Assembly (NCBI GenBank): GCA_025766275.1
Contig: JAFKAC010000003.1
Location: 992,001-1,056,000 of the forward strand
DNA length: 64,000 bases
Source of the DNA: Lactarius indigo
Lineage: Eukaryota > Basidiomycota > Agaricomycetes > Russulales > Russulaceae
Direction: 5' to 3'
The notes beneath the pieces are model-generated. The model saw only the letters and a program-made list of their open reading frames with translations. It was not told the origin of the DNA and made no database searches. A program made the translations under genes and the position numbers. Below are positions 12,340 to 22,960 of this stretch, piece by piece (the first letter of the stretch is position 1; each line of letters begins with the position of its first letter).

Positions 12340-13695
12340 ATGTCCACCGACACTCTGCAGACCCTGCAAATCTCTGCGATCACGCTGGCTGCCTTGTCCG
12401 GCCTCTTCGGTGAGGGGACATATTGCTCTGTTGTTGCGTGGCATGACTAACCCCCGCCAATATAACAGGAGTGTACTTCGTCCTGTTCGTGCTTGCAATC
12501 TGGTCAACGTACCGACGGGGCTCATCGTCGTTAAAAAGGCTAAGATGGGTCACTATCCTCCTGTATGTGCAGCTGTCGTCACTCCTATATCATATTTCAC
12601 CTGTTTCTTCACATAGTTTCATAATTCTCCTAGCTCATTTTATCACGCGCGCTCTTGAATTCTCGCGCGCGCGCCTTCAAAACGACTCGGACAGAGAATT
12701 ACTTAGTTGGTCAATCCCCCTAACGGTTGTTGGGAAGTAAGTCACCTTAAATGCGGTCACCCCGAATACTCATGCATCTGTTTTCCCAAGTGTCACGACA
12801 ACCTCTGCTGTAAGTTCCTATTATGCCAAGTATTTCATTTATATCCATCCCGTTTTCCACTTAGGCCCTCTTATCCGATGGGACTCTTGCATGGCGTTTC
12901 TATATCATTTTCGACAAGAAAAAGTGGGCCCTATATCTTCCTGCAACTGCCGTTGTGGCGAGTGCTTGTGAGTCACATACTAGTTTACTCTCATGTAGCT
13001 TATATTTTCTTTTCCCGACGTAGTACTCTGCTGGTCTGCAGATGCCCAGCATCTCGCTATCTATCTTGACAGAGACTTCTACGAGAACACTCTACTCCCA
13101 GTAACTCTAAATATCACGGTGGCCTGGGGCTGGTTCATATTCCTCATCAACACATTGTTGACGGGAGGCATTTTGTACAAATTCATGTTAGACAAATGAT
13201 TATGTTTTATGCGAGCACATACCTAACTTTGCCACTCTAGTTGGGTCACTCGCGTCAAGCGCGGTCTGCGTAACGACGGCCTGCTGCTGCTTTCCTCTCA
13301 AAAGTACGACAATGCTCTTCGTGCAGTCATCGAGTCCGCTCTCGTCACGTGGATTGGGATTCTTATCTACGAGATCACGTCACTTGCTCCGATGGGTCAT
13401 ATCACTGTGCGTACCACGCTCCTCGAGTTGCAAGAGGTTCTGAATGAAAGGTGGACAGACGAACCTTAATGTTGGATACGTCATGTTGCAAATCATACCC
13501 GTATTCTTCGCAAGTGGATTTCTTTTGACCCGACTCCCGCACGCGAATGTTCACTCGCCTTTCAATTAGGGAATCTCACAGAGCCTGATCACGGCTCGTC
13601 ATGGTTTGATTAGGAGAGACATCGACTTCGGAGAGCACCGATTACCAGTTATCGCAAATAAGCTGCCATCTGAATCGGAGAATGCCGACGTATAA
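12340..13695 (+). CDS. Seven-helix membrane protein, Agaricomycete family, copy 1
   Basis: The gene has nine exons: 12340-12409, 12469-12562, 12617-12736, 12791-12809, 12865-12967, 13024-13186, 13241-13406, 13459-13509 and 13570-13695, coding 303 residues. The product is hydrophobic with about seven membrane spans, such as GVYFVLFVLAIWSTY, NITVAWGWFIFLINTLL and ALVTWIGILIYEI. It carries the LLSDGTLAWRFY segment that resembles a seven-transmembrane family expanded in mushroom fungi, whose role is unknown. The last intron uses a GC donor (GCAAGT). Compared with copy 2 the first eight exons have identical lengths. The cytoplasmic tail differs: it stops at 13695, while the sequence after the stop still resembles copy 2's tail in another frame, so a frameshift probably truncated it. 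Confidence 0.8.
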
Positions 13696-15370
13696 CGATT
13701 TCGCGGATACGTCGACCAATACAGTGTCTCAGGCGGAGGTCTCAGAAGCGAAGACTGACAGAGGAATTCGCGTGAAGTGATCATTCGGCGACCACCTGGA
13801 TTACCTGTGTGTTTGTCCTCGCTATGATCTCGATCATATTCGCACGTTTCTAGCTTACACTATTCGCACCTAATTTTTTGTTACAGTAGTCAGTAAGAAA
13901 CCTAATCTACATGCCAGTTAATGACGCAGGGTTCATGTGATAGGGGATCGAATGTAGCTATGAAAGAACGAAGGAGTGATGGAATGAAATGCGATCGACG
14001 ACGCACCTGGAACGAAAGAAATGGAGATATACGGAGCTTCGAAGACTTGAGAATGGTGATGATGCCCCTATTCTCAAAGTGAGTACACGAGAAAATAATT
14101 TGCTATACTTTTTCTCGACACTTCTGCGAGTAATGGTGCTCGGCAGAAGAACGCATGTCGATGGGCAGAAGGAAAAGACTACACCCCAAACCGGAGTGGT
14201 GAATCTCGATACAAAAAAGCATGCCCACCGCGTGATAACGAGCTTTAGCCTTCTTTGAACCCAATAAATCGTCTATGATAGGGGTGGCAATGAATTTGTC
14301 AAAACAAAACACGCCGTCGCGACCGAGGTGAAAACGGAGGCCCAGGATACGTGTATGTGGAACCTAAGGGATGGTCTTAGTGCCTCTCCTTGAGCCTCTG
14401 AAACACCACACATCCGAGCTTGCCCATAGAATGTCCTGTGGCGGTATGGTTTGATTATGATCAAACAGAATACGCGTTGGTATCTGACTCAGAAACAGCT
14501 AACTTAGTTGTGAACGCCAGCTATTCCATGCGGCCCGGAACAGCCAGGATCGATGTTGTTTTCTTCCTCACTTTTCTCAAGACTTTTCTCCCAGAAAATC
14601 TGACTCAGTAAAACCTGCAACAAATCGAATTTTCTATCCAACTTGAAGTTGGGTTTTTCACTGAAAGAACAATACCCGACTAAGTTAAGGTAGGAATGCA
14701 GTGAAATGCTGATCGTGTACTAAGCCAGAAAGGAGCTGAACGAAGGAATTTTTTAGACTCAAGCGTAAGTATGACGTGTGCTCACTCATACCAGCTAGAA
14801 GCATCGCTGAGGCTCACATTCGGTTTCAATACTCAACGCCTCTAAAAATAAAAATGTACCTGAAGAACTGTTTGCCACGCGTGGCGATCGTGTCTATCCT
14901 TTCCCCATAGTGGACCGAGCCGACGCGCTTCTCCAACGCGCTTGTACTGAATCTACTGAATGGCGGGGGCCGCAGGTAAACTGGGAAGCCTCCCGTTTGC
15001 AATTGCAAACATCTGGCGGGACAATGCAAGGGACAATGTCGACGAGTTCAATCTTCCAGCGACTCAAGAATTTGAAGCAAGTACTACTCGTATTGGTACG
15101 TTCACTCAGTCAGTTGAGTTGGCCATGTGCGCCGTACGTGGGACCTTGGTGCTTTCAAGTCTCGGAGCAATCTAGCCGCTTGTCACGGTACGATCACACA
15201 GTATTATGATTCCTCATTCAGTATGGCTGGCCCTACTAGTAAACAAGGATCGTGATCGCAAGTAGATAACGATCAGCGATGCACTCAACACCTTTGGACC
15301 GGAGGAGCATGCTAGATATGGTTTAGGCAAATTTCTCGAAAACTACTAGTCACATGAGCCGACTCTCTCG
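13696..15370. other. Intergenic between tandem seven-helix genes
   Basis: About 1.7 kb. The first 90 bases are the frame-shifted remains of the C-terminal tail of copy 1. A short frame at 14960-15175 (starting MAGAAGKLGSLPFAI) has no recognised relative and is probably chance. Nothing else could be supported. Confidence 0.4.
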
Positions 15371-15377
15371 TATTTAA
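15371..15377 (+). promoter_or_regulatory. TATA-like box of seven-helix gene 2
   Basis: TATTTAA lies 52 bases upstream of the ATG at 15423, matching the position in the paralogue. Confidence 0.45.
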
Positions 15378-15422
15378 GAACGTTTGGACATCCCTTTTAC
15401 TGACACCGTCAAGCCAGCGACG

Positions 15423-16876
15423 ATGTCCGCAGACACTTTGCAAAACCTGCAAATCACTGCGATTGCGTTGGCCTCCTTGTCGGGCCTCTTCGGTGAGCAG
15501 GCACACCCCTCTGTTGCTGCATAGCATGACTAATTCCCGACAATATAACAGGAGTGTACTTCGTCCTGTTCGTGCTTGCACTCTGGTCGACGTATCGACA
15601 GGCAACGTCGTCGTCGAAAAGACTGAGATGGATCACTATCTTTCTGTATGCGCAGCCATCAACTTTGCTATCTCATGTGTGTCACCCTCTTTTCACAGCT
15701 TCCTGGATCTCCTGCTTCATTTCATCACACGCTCGCTTGAATTCGCTCGTGCCCGTCTTCAAATCGATACAGACGAAGAATTGCTTACATGGTCAATCCC
15801 ACTGACTTTCCTCGGAAAGTAAGTCGCCCCTCAAAGCTGTTGTCGCAAGTACTTACGCCTGTGTTTTCTTAGCATCACGACGACATTCGCTGTAAGTTCT
15901 GAGCATGTTATGTATTTCATGTCTTATATCCATCCCGTCTCATATTCAGGCCCTCTTATCCGATGGAACCCTGGCATGGCGCTTCTACATTGTTTTCGGC
16001 AGGAAAAAGTGGGCCCTGTATCTTCCTGCAGCCGCAGTTATGATGAACACTTGTTAGTTCTCTGTCCATCTGTCTGCTCGTGGCTAACTTAGATATTTTC
16101 CACCCCTTGTCGCGACGTAGTACTCTGCTGGTCGGCGGACTTCCAACATCTCGGTATCTATGCGAACAAAGACTTCTACGAGAACACTCTACTCCCGGTA
16201 ACTCTGGATATCACTGTAGCTTGGGGCTGGTTCATATTTGTCAACAACACTTTAATGACAGGGGGAATTCTGTACAAGATAATGTGAGTGAGGCGGTTTA
16301 TCGGCTTTGCGTGAGGATAACTGACTCCATCGCCCCTAGATGGGTCAACCACGCCATGGGTGATTTGCACAAGGATGGAATACGGGTTTCCACCACTCGA
16401 AAGCATAACGCTGCTATTCGTGCGATGATCGAATCTGCTTTCGTCACTTGGCTTGGAATTCTTATCCTCGAGATCACATCACTCGCCCCAACGGGTCATG
16501 TCACGGTACGTCCCCATGTGCCTCGAACCGCAAACCTTTTTAAATGAAGGTGGACAGACGGCACTTGACGTTGGATATGTCATGTTGGACATTATACCCA
16601 TATTCTTCGCAAGTGAAATATCCTTGTTGCAGCTCACTTGTTCTCACCATATTTTTTGCTTAGGGAATCTCGCAGAGCCTAATCATAGCTCGTCTGGGCC
16701 TGACAAGGGAGAGAGGGATTTCGGATACCAATGAATACCAATACCAAATGTCGCAAACAAGCGCCGCCCACCACCCAGAATGGAGAGCACGAATTGCGGA
16801 TTCAGGCTCTCAGGGAGAGCTTTCAGAAGCGAAGACCGTGACGGTGGAATTCACGTCCACTACATACGTTGAATAA
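15423..16876 (+). CDS. Seven-helix membrane protein, Agaricomycete family, copy 2
   Basis: This tandem duplicate of the gene at 12340 has nine exons: 15423-15492, 15552-15645, 15699-15818, 15873-15891, 15950-16052, 16121-16283, 16340-16505, 16558-16608 and 16664-16876, coding 332 residues. Exons 1-8 have exactly the same lengths as in copy 1 (70, 94, 120, 19, 103, 163, 166 and 51 nt). The same GC donor (GCAAGT) opens the last intron. About seven hydrophobic spans are visible. The hydrophilic C-terminal tail is 71 codons and ends TSTTYVE, longer than in copy 1. The function is unknown; the topology would suit a receptor or sensor, but no ligand motif or G-protein signature is recognisable. Confidence 0.8.
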
Positions 16877-17499
16877 CTCCCGCTTGCCCGTCCTTTTTGT
16901 AACCTCTACTGTATTCCGACCCAGGTCATATTCGCTCGTTTTCTCGTTCCCAGTTAACATTATACGAATATTTTTGGTTTGTCTTTATAATAAAAAGGAT
17001 GTCCAACAGAGTTAATGACCCGGGGAGACACAATCCACTGGTACTACACAAAGTGTGCTAGGGCTTCGGGAATATAATGCTAAGCCTGCATCCGGGGTAT
17101 GTGCAGGCGATAATTGAGAGGTGATTTCGTTTACCGGGCTTCGATCTCAACAAAGGGCCCTCTGCTAATCGTGGCCTCCATTCATAAGGGGACGTAGATC
17201 CAGGGAGGAGCGACGGTTGAGGAGGATCAGCCGCTTTCTGCGAATGCCTCAGATTGCACTTTGTCAAAGTTGACCCGAGGGGAACCCAACTACTTGTTCT
17301 TGGTAGGGCATGTAAAAATTTTAATCGGCGAAGCGACCAACGCGCCAAGCGGAAAATTGGTGCTTTATTCCAGTCAGAGATCGCAAATTCATAAACACAC
17401 CAATGACAAAAGATGGCCACCACTCGTAATAGCTTTAGGAGAATACGCCGAGTCAGCCAAGTCATTGAATAAGGGGGGTCATTCGACTAGGTCCCCACC
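16877..17499. other. Intergenic, nothing recognised
   Basis: About 620 bases separate seven-helix gene 2 from the broken gene on the opposite strand. It holds only short frames. No gene or repeat could be supported. Confidence 0.4.
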
Positions 17500-18085
17500 T
17501 CACCACCCCATAACATTGGCGGCTTCCTCCTTGATATACGTAACGATTTCTTGCATTTTCTTCATTCCATCCGGAGACAAGACGTCCAAATCCCACTGCC
17601 CCCCAAGAAGTCCGGTGGCAAATACGATCCGCAGGGGGGCGGCCAACAAAGAGGGGTGTGATTGTGCCTGTGACCTTATCGCCACGATAAACGCGAAGGA
17701 AAGTTCCCAGCAGGCTCAACCCATACAGCTGAGGAATGGCGGAATTGGGTAGCAGCTGGTCGTACAGCTGACGCATCTGGATGTCCACCCTCTGACGCTT
17801 GTCAGTTTTATTCGCTCATTTGTCTTTAATCACTGGGGAAAGAACCGGTTTCTGCTCCTGATTCAAAACCACCATAAAGACAACCAAGTCTACGATGCCA
17901 CGGGCAGAAGTTTCATAGGGGACAGTCAGACGGGTCCCTCAACCACAGCGTAGTTGAAGAGCCTGTCTTAAGGGCCATAATAATGAGATTCGAATGGCGC
18001 GCTTTTGTCACGGTTGACATTGAAGGTGTTGAGCAAGCCTAGAGGCCAGTTCGTGTCGGTAGAGGGTATGGCATTGCTGGAGTAG
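17500..18085 (-). pseudogene. Decayed member of a repeated basidiomycete gene family
   Basis: Reading the minus strand from about 18085 gives NAIPSTDTNWPLGLLNTFNV, then HYYGP followed by TAA, then DRLFNYAVVEGPV followed by TGA. A shift to another frame gives RGIVDLVVFMVVLNQEQKP. A later exon gives MRQLYDQLLPNSAIPQLYG and VGRPPADRI. The frame then shifts by one base in a T run near 17625 into GLLGGQWDLDVLSPDGMKK, which ends at 17500. The pieces stay in the right order, so this is one gene with at least two nonsense mutations and two frameshifts. It resembles a multicopy basidiomycete protein family of unknown function that I know only by pattern. No intact copy lies in the window. Confidence 0.7.
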
Positions 18086-18715
18086 AAGTGAGAATGGGAG
18101 TTGGAAGTTGATCAAACGATCTGTGACGGAGGTTGTCACTCATGCAATATGGACAGAAACTCCACACACTGGTAGATGCAGTGGGCAACATTTTTCTCAG
18201 TCACCACATGTTTGACACCCTAAAACGGCCACGGAAATATGGAGAGCAGGGGGAAACACCGAGTAGTCCTCGCGCGCGTCCTCCTCGTCCTCCTGTCCGT
18301 GTGATAGCGTCGTGCTTTAGTTCTCTTTGTCGGACTAATCGAGAGACGATGGAGTCGGCGTTGTTGCGACCGAAACAATTCTAATGACGTCAGCCTCAGA
18401 GGAGCCACACTCGAAGCATAGTTTGAGAGTTGTGCGTTCCATCGTATCAGGTTCCCGGATGTTGTGAGTCGGCCGTGACAGTGCAGTGCAGTCATAACAA
18501 TGGGCGGTACAGAGGAAATTTGTATTTGGCACAAGTGGTAATCCGGTAATGCATGGTAATGCGGTAATGGGTTGAGAGTTGGCCACCACTAGACTGCTGC
18601 TGACCGCGCTGACCATCAAATTGACAATTGTAACCCCCACCCGACTATACGACGTCACAGTTGCGAGCGTTAATCAACAACTGTATTCTTCCAAGAACAC
18701 CTCCGAATTGAAACT
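18086..18715. other. Intergenic upstream of MED7
   Basis: About 630 bases. A long antisense frame with Arg-rich composition is present but lacks conserved features. The MED7 promoter must lie in the right part; no clear TATA box is seen. Confidence 0.4.
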
Positions 18716-19718
18716 ATGGAAGATGAACAAGAAGCAGAGCTGCGCAACCCATTCCCCTCGCCGCCTTCCCACTACATCAATTTTACTACACACAATCTGA
18801 GACTTCTGTCGCTGCTCAAGGAGCGGGCGGAAGGACAAGAACCCTCAGAAACAACGCAAAAAGAAATACTCTCCGATCAGACTGATGTACCGGACTGGCC
18901 TCTGACCTCACTCGAGAAACCACGAGTGGACTGGATTAAGGAAGATGGCTATTACAATATATTTGGCGATACGTGGTTTGTACGCCCTCCTCGACGTTCT
19001 TGCTTCAGATGAGTTATGACTCCGTCATGAAAAGCTCAAGGAGACGATTCCCTCCCTTGGAGAGGTTGGCGGGCACCAACTGTACCCACAGGACGCTGCG
19101 GCAGGTACGAAAATACTGGCATTTTTCAATCAATGCAGAATCTATACACTCTACGACAGACCGGCGCCCTGCACTCCTGTATATTCTGAAGTCCATGCTT
19201 GTTACATATTCCTCCTTTCTAAGCGCGCTGCTCGCGCCACCGCCGAGTGCGACGTCGGCGACACCGCCGGAGTGGCACCGCCAAGTGGAATGGATCACCA
19301 CCCTGGCTCAAAACGTCATGGCAGCTGCGAATGACCTACGACCGGTACAGGTACGTCGGGCAGCAATCTCCTTTGCGTGTGACGTCTTTGAGTAGAAGGG
19401 GGTTAGGCACGTGCGAGCCTTGAGTTGATGATGAAACGCCAGTTGGAGCTTCGGAAGGAAGAGACGAGAGCCATCCACGAGTCCGTGTGTCCCCCTTTAT
19501 CACCTGACAGCCAAGCCGAATGATACGTACAGGAAATGCGATTCGTTGGAAGCACAACTTTCCCAGCTACGCGAAATGACAAGGAAAACGTCGGATCAGA
19601 TCCCGGAACAGGTTTTTGTTTCCCGTTATTTTCTTCGACTTTACGGCTGTGAACCATTTTCCAGGCAGGCGACGAAGTACTTGTTCCGTCAACCGAGGTG
19701 CGTGCCGTCGACGTCTGA
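18716..19718 (+). CDS. MED7: Mediator complex subunit 7
   Basis: This is a middle-module subunit of the RNA polymerase II Mediator complex, acting in the nucleus. I trace six exons: 18716-18979, 19035-19104, 19160-19350, 19407-19480, 19533-19611 and 19665-19718, coding 243 residues. The N-terminus has the family's proline-rich start (NPFPSPPSHYINFTTHNL), then GYYNIFGDTWF and GGHQLYPQ. The C-terminal half is the long coiled coil (AHQxR-like RPVQ region, then MMKRQLELRKEETRAIHEK). One junction is weak: after exon 1 the best acceptor (ATGAAAAG at 19034) lacks a pyrimidine tract, because the better CTTCAG acceptor would bring an in-frame TGA. The LINE nest begins about 110 bp downstream of the stop. 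Confidence 0.88.
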
Positions 19719-19813
19719 GACGTACTAGACCCTGAATGCGCATTCGCTACTGTGACCCTAGTTCCCCTTGTTGCCTGTAGACGTCATCAATCGCTGGGCG
19801 GAAGAATTGTAGA

Positions 19814-19830
19814 CAGCTGTCCAAGTAGCT
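19814..19830. repeat. LINE target-site duplication, left copy (17 bp)
   Basis: CAGCTGTCCAAGTAGCT lies here and again at 44515-44531. The two copies flank the whole transposon nest exactly and mark the original LINE insertion site. Confidence 0.93.
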
Positions 19831-19846
19831 TTTTTTTTTTTTTTTT
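19830..19846 (-). other. Poly(A) tail of the LINE (T run on + strand)
   Basis: A run of 17 T on the plus strand directly follows the left target duplication. It is the expected 3' end of a LINE inserted in minus orientation by target-primed reverse transcription. Confidence 0.85.
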
Positions 19847-20031
19847 GGAAAGCGTTCTAGATTCGGAAAGCACATACTATCTAGCTATAGTAGGTAATTT
19901 CCGTAAATAGGTGTCAGACAGCAGGAGATTGTAGGTATCAGCCCTGTCCGACTCGCGAAAGCCGGGCCGCAGCCCAGAGTGAGGAAAAATACAGATTAAG
20001 GTACACCCCTGGTTTAGGGGTAGTGTGGGAC

Positions 20032-21570
20032 TCAAGGCACGTTGTCGTCGCCATCGGCGGCCTGGGACTGGCGTGCATTCCTACCCACTAAAACCTCACG
20101 ATCGTGAATCCACCGATCCGGTAGACCAGAGGACTTTTTCAGGGCTTTTTCCCAGGTCGCCTCCACGAGCTGGGTAAAGGGGACGCTTCTTTTTATTTTC
20201 GTGGCTGTTATCTTGTCGTCGGTGAGTCTTCTGTTTATGGCTTTATGCCATCTTGCTTTGATTTGGCTCGGTGAGTGGTGGGTCTCTTGTATCACTCTTT
20301 CGCAGCGTAGTACCCATATCAGGTGCGCCGTCTCTGAGAGGGTGATTTGAAGGAGGCGTGTCGCGGCCTTCTTTTTTAGGTTGGCCCCTTTTCTTCTATC
20401 TTCTTCGTCTAGTAGGGTAACGTTTGTCGGGGATAGGCATCCGCACCCTAGGATGGTGCCCAAGCTCAATTCCGGCCATGGTATGTCCTCGTGGGGCCAC
20501 AGTTTCTTGGCCAGATCCCAGGCGATTCTCACGGGGTTTTCGCGGCAGGCTAGGAGGATGTGTTCCATCGTTTCCGTCACGTCGCATGTGGCGCACGTTC
20601 CTCTTTGTTCGTACCCAGGGATTCGGAACCATACTTCACCGACCATGGGGGTGGCGTGCATTGCCTTGAAGAGGAACTGTTGGACCCTTATTCGAATGGT
20701 GCGACGCCTTATACTCCCCCATATCGTTCCGTCAGTTTCACAGTTCCCCATATAAGCTTTCACCGCCTCTCTCGTCGTGTCCAGGTTGTGGTTTGTGGAG
20801 GGGCGGTTTGGGGCTGTTTGCCTTTCCTTTATGCCCTTATACGCTATCGCTTGTGTTAGCGTTGCGAGTTTGGCCCCTTGCAGGTCGAATTCTATCGGGA
20901 TAGCTAGGGGGAGTTCGTCTTCTTGGTCCTTGTCGGCTCCTTCCTTCGCTAGTTTATCACTTTCTTCGTTCCCTAGGTTTCCTCTATGGCCTTTCACCCA
21001 CTGGAAGGAGGTTGGGGCTGTCCTGCTCTTCAGGAGGTAGGCTGCGCATTTGAACATGTCCGCGTTCTTTATCCCTATCCATCCTCTGTCCTCCCATTCG
21101 CCGAGGTGTACTGTGAGTCCCTCGATCACATATTTGGAGTCTGTAATCAGGGTCAGGTGGCAGTAGTTCGGTAGTGCTTTCACCGCTGCGATGACCGCCG
21201 CTAGCTCACTGACTTGGTTCGATTGGTTAGGGCCCGGGACTCTCAGGGCATTGTTGTGTGGGTGGTCGTCTCCGATCCATACTCCGCTTCCACACCTTGC
21301 GTCGAGTCTGCCATTGTTCGAGCAGGAGCCGTCGGTGTAAGCCTCTATCTTCATGTGGGTGAGGTTCCATCCCCTGGTGAGTTGGCGGCTTGCGGGGATC
21401 ATCGTGAGTCTTCCCGGGTCCGTGAATATCCTGAAACATTCCTCAATCCCTCTTTTGCAGGTGATGGTGGGGTCGAATAGGATCTCCCCCTTCGTGTCTT
21501 GGGCCTTCCTGTTCTTCGCTTTCCTGTTAGGCGTGAGGGACAGGTCGTCGTGTTGTTCGGGTACCATCGG
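20032..21570 (-). pseudogene. LINE ORF2, C-terminal part with RNase H
   Basis: This is the 3' part of the LINE ORF2, running from the solo LTR insertion to the stop at 20032 (about 510 codons). It contains an RNase H domain with the expected acidic residues: Asp in EAYTDGSC, Glu in SNQVSELAAVIAAV, Asp in LITDSKYVIEGL and Asp in GNEESDKLAKEGA. A Cys/His segment (GTCATCDVTETMEHILLAC) follows. Reading continues in the same frame across the excised solo LTR into the segment at 22125, through PKYNP|MVPEQ. The domain itself appears intact, but it is separated from the reverse transcriptase by insertions. Confidence 0.88.
21566..21570. repeat. Target-site duplication of solo LTR (ATCGG), left
   Basis: ATCGG at 21566-21570 is repeated at 22125-22129, directly flanking the TGT...ACA ends of the solo LTR. 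Confidence 0.88.
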
Positions 21571-22124
21571 TGTCACGTCTCGGACTTTCTGTGTTGTGGT
21601 ACGGCATTGATTAGGACCCTTACTGTACTGGTTGCAACTACGGCGGTAAGGTAGATTAGTTGCGGACTTACAAACGGTGATACGGTAGTGCGATAGGCGA
21701 TAGGGTACGATAGCTGACTGATGACCGACGCCACTAGTACTGGTACTAGTAGTATTAGGGTTCGAGTTGTTTCTGCGATACGTTGGACGCTTACTTACTG
21801 TGACTCATAGCGGCGCTTCTAAGCCCGCTCATATTGTATTTAACCTGTCTTGTGAAGACCAAGATACGCCATCTTGGTCTTCTTGAATCGTCACTTGGTT
21901 GCCTCTCCATTGCGACACTCTCTCTCTTTCCCTCTCTAAATCTTACCCGATATCCGACTTCGTTCGTGACAAGCAAGACAGGCATAGGCCTTGCCGGTGT
22001 ACCTCCGCGTATTCACTAAGGCAAGCACACGGACCTTCGCGTCGTCGTGTCAAGCGCGCATTCGTGCTAAGTTGTTATCGCCTCTCCTGGGCTCAAGTCG
22101 AGCTAACGTTGTGACGGCGTTACA
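21571..22124 (+). repeat. Solo LTR of the element-B family (554 bp)
   Basis: It starts TGTCACG and ends GCGTTACA, and is flanked by a 5 bp duplication ATCGG. It is clearly related along its length to the LTRs of element B read on their coding strand, but has many substitutions and a different length (554 versus 516 bp). It is therefore an older insertion or a sister subfamily. It keeps the TATA-like TATTTAA at 21837-21843 and the 11-nt ATCTTGGTCTT at 21871-21881, with the same 34-nt spacing as in element B. Recombination between two LTRs is the usual origin of a solo LTR. It interrupts the LINE ORF2. Confidence 0.92.
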
Positions 22125-22379
22125 ATCGGGTTATACTTCGGCGTTATGTCGCTAATTCTTTTCATGGCTTCGGACGCGCATGCATGGGGGTTTCTACATC
22201 CCAGCAGCCTGTCTCGTGCACATTGGACGCAGACACATGCTTGGGACGGTGAGTGTGTCGGTGTCCGGTCTCGCTGTCTGATCTTCCTCGCGAGTTTGAT
22301 TAGATCTGCTATCGTTCTCACCGCGTGGCATCTTAGCAGGCATTTTGAGGCTACGTTGGTTATCGGGCATGGTGCCGCC
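22125..22379 (-). pseudogene. LINE ORF2, linker segment between insertions
   Basis: A 255 bp stretch of LINE ORF2 is trapped between the solo LTR and element A. On the minus strand it reads TIADLIKLARKIRQ, then a Cys-rich motif (CVCVQCARDRLLGCRNP), then DITPKYNP at the LTR border. These are features of the region between reverse transcriptase and RNase H in Tad-type LINEs. To connect it with the upstream ORF2 frame (ending MVPPRGG at 38191) a one-base shift is needed near 22365-22367, where CCC on the sense strand looks one C too long. Confidence 0.8.
22375..22379. repeat. Target-site duplication of element A (CCGCC), left
   Basis: CCGCC at 22375-22379 is repeated at 38186-38190 on the other side of element A. 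Confidence 0.9.
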
Positions 22380-22959
22380 TGTTATGATCCGACGCTTCGG
22401 ACCTAACCCACAGTATGTCTCCACCATGCCTTCCCCCTTCTGTACCATACCTTGTTACCAAAGGAGCTACTGCTACTAGTGGCGCTGTTTCTTTGATCCA
22501 AACTCCTGCTTACTCCGTTTAGTCTCTTTGATATTGTGTGGACTTGTGTTCATGTTGTTTGGAACCCTGTCCTATATAAACCTGTACCATAGACCGTAGG
22601 AAGCCAGACTTGGCTTCGTTTGCAATCTAGCAACCTTGCCTCCGTACTTTGGTGTGACCTCGCTTTATCCCTCTCTTCTTGTGCATCCCCTGCCTCAGTC
22701 CCTAACCAGGACACTTCGAAGTCTTTGCAGTTGAACTATATCAACGCGTTACACCTGTTATACTCTGTGCACTAGCAAGATCAAGTGTAGAGAAGTGTTA
22801 GACACTTCGGACGAGGAGTCCTACATTACAGAGTAGTGCTGCACCTTGTGCCACACTTTTACCACTTGTATTTCATAGCAATAAGACAACAGAGGTCTTC
22901 GCTTGATACTTGTGTGATTCAGAACCTTTGAGAACCCACGCCCCTGCTAGGGCGTAACA
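22380..22959 (+). repeat. Element A 5' LTR (580 bp)
   Basis: The LTR has TG...CA ends with 5 bp inverted termini (TGTTA/TAACA). It contains a TATA box (TATATAAA at 22573) and, 33 nt downstream, AGACTTGGCTT at 22606-22616, the likely transcript start. It is nearly identical to the 3' LTR; the differences seen are C here versus T there at two CpG sites. Confidence 0.95.
22573..22579 (+). promoter_or_regulatory. TATA box of element A
   Basis: TATATAA in the 5' LTR sits 33 nt before the 11-nt motif AGACTTGGCTT, the right distance for RNA polymerase II initiation at that motif. Confidence 0.7.
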
Positions 22960-22960
22960 T

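Noticed and set aside
14960..15175. Short frame as a gene between the seven-helix genes
   Set aside because: No homologue recognised, no good splice partner and no flanking support.
7823..16876. A secondary-metabolite cluster built from the CoA ligases and membrane proteins
   Set aside because: No synthase, oxidoreductase or regulator lies nearby; the genes are simple local duplications among housekeeping genes.
19830..19846. T run as a transcription terminator of MED7
   Set aside because: It abuts the LINE target duplication exactly and is the LINE poly(A) tail.
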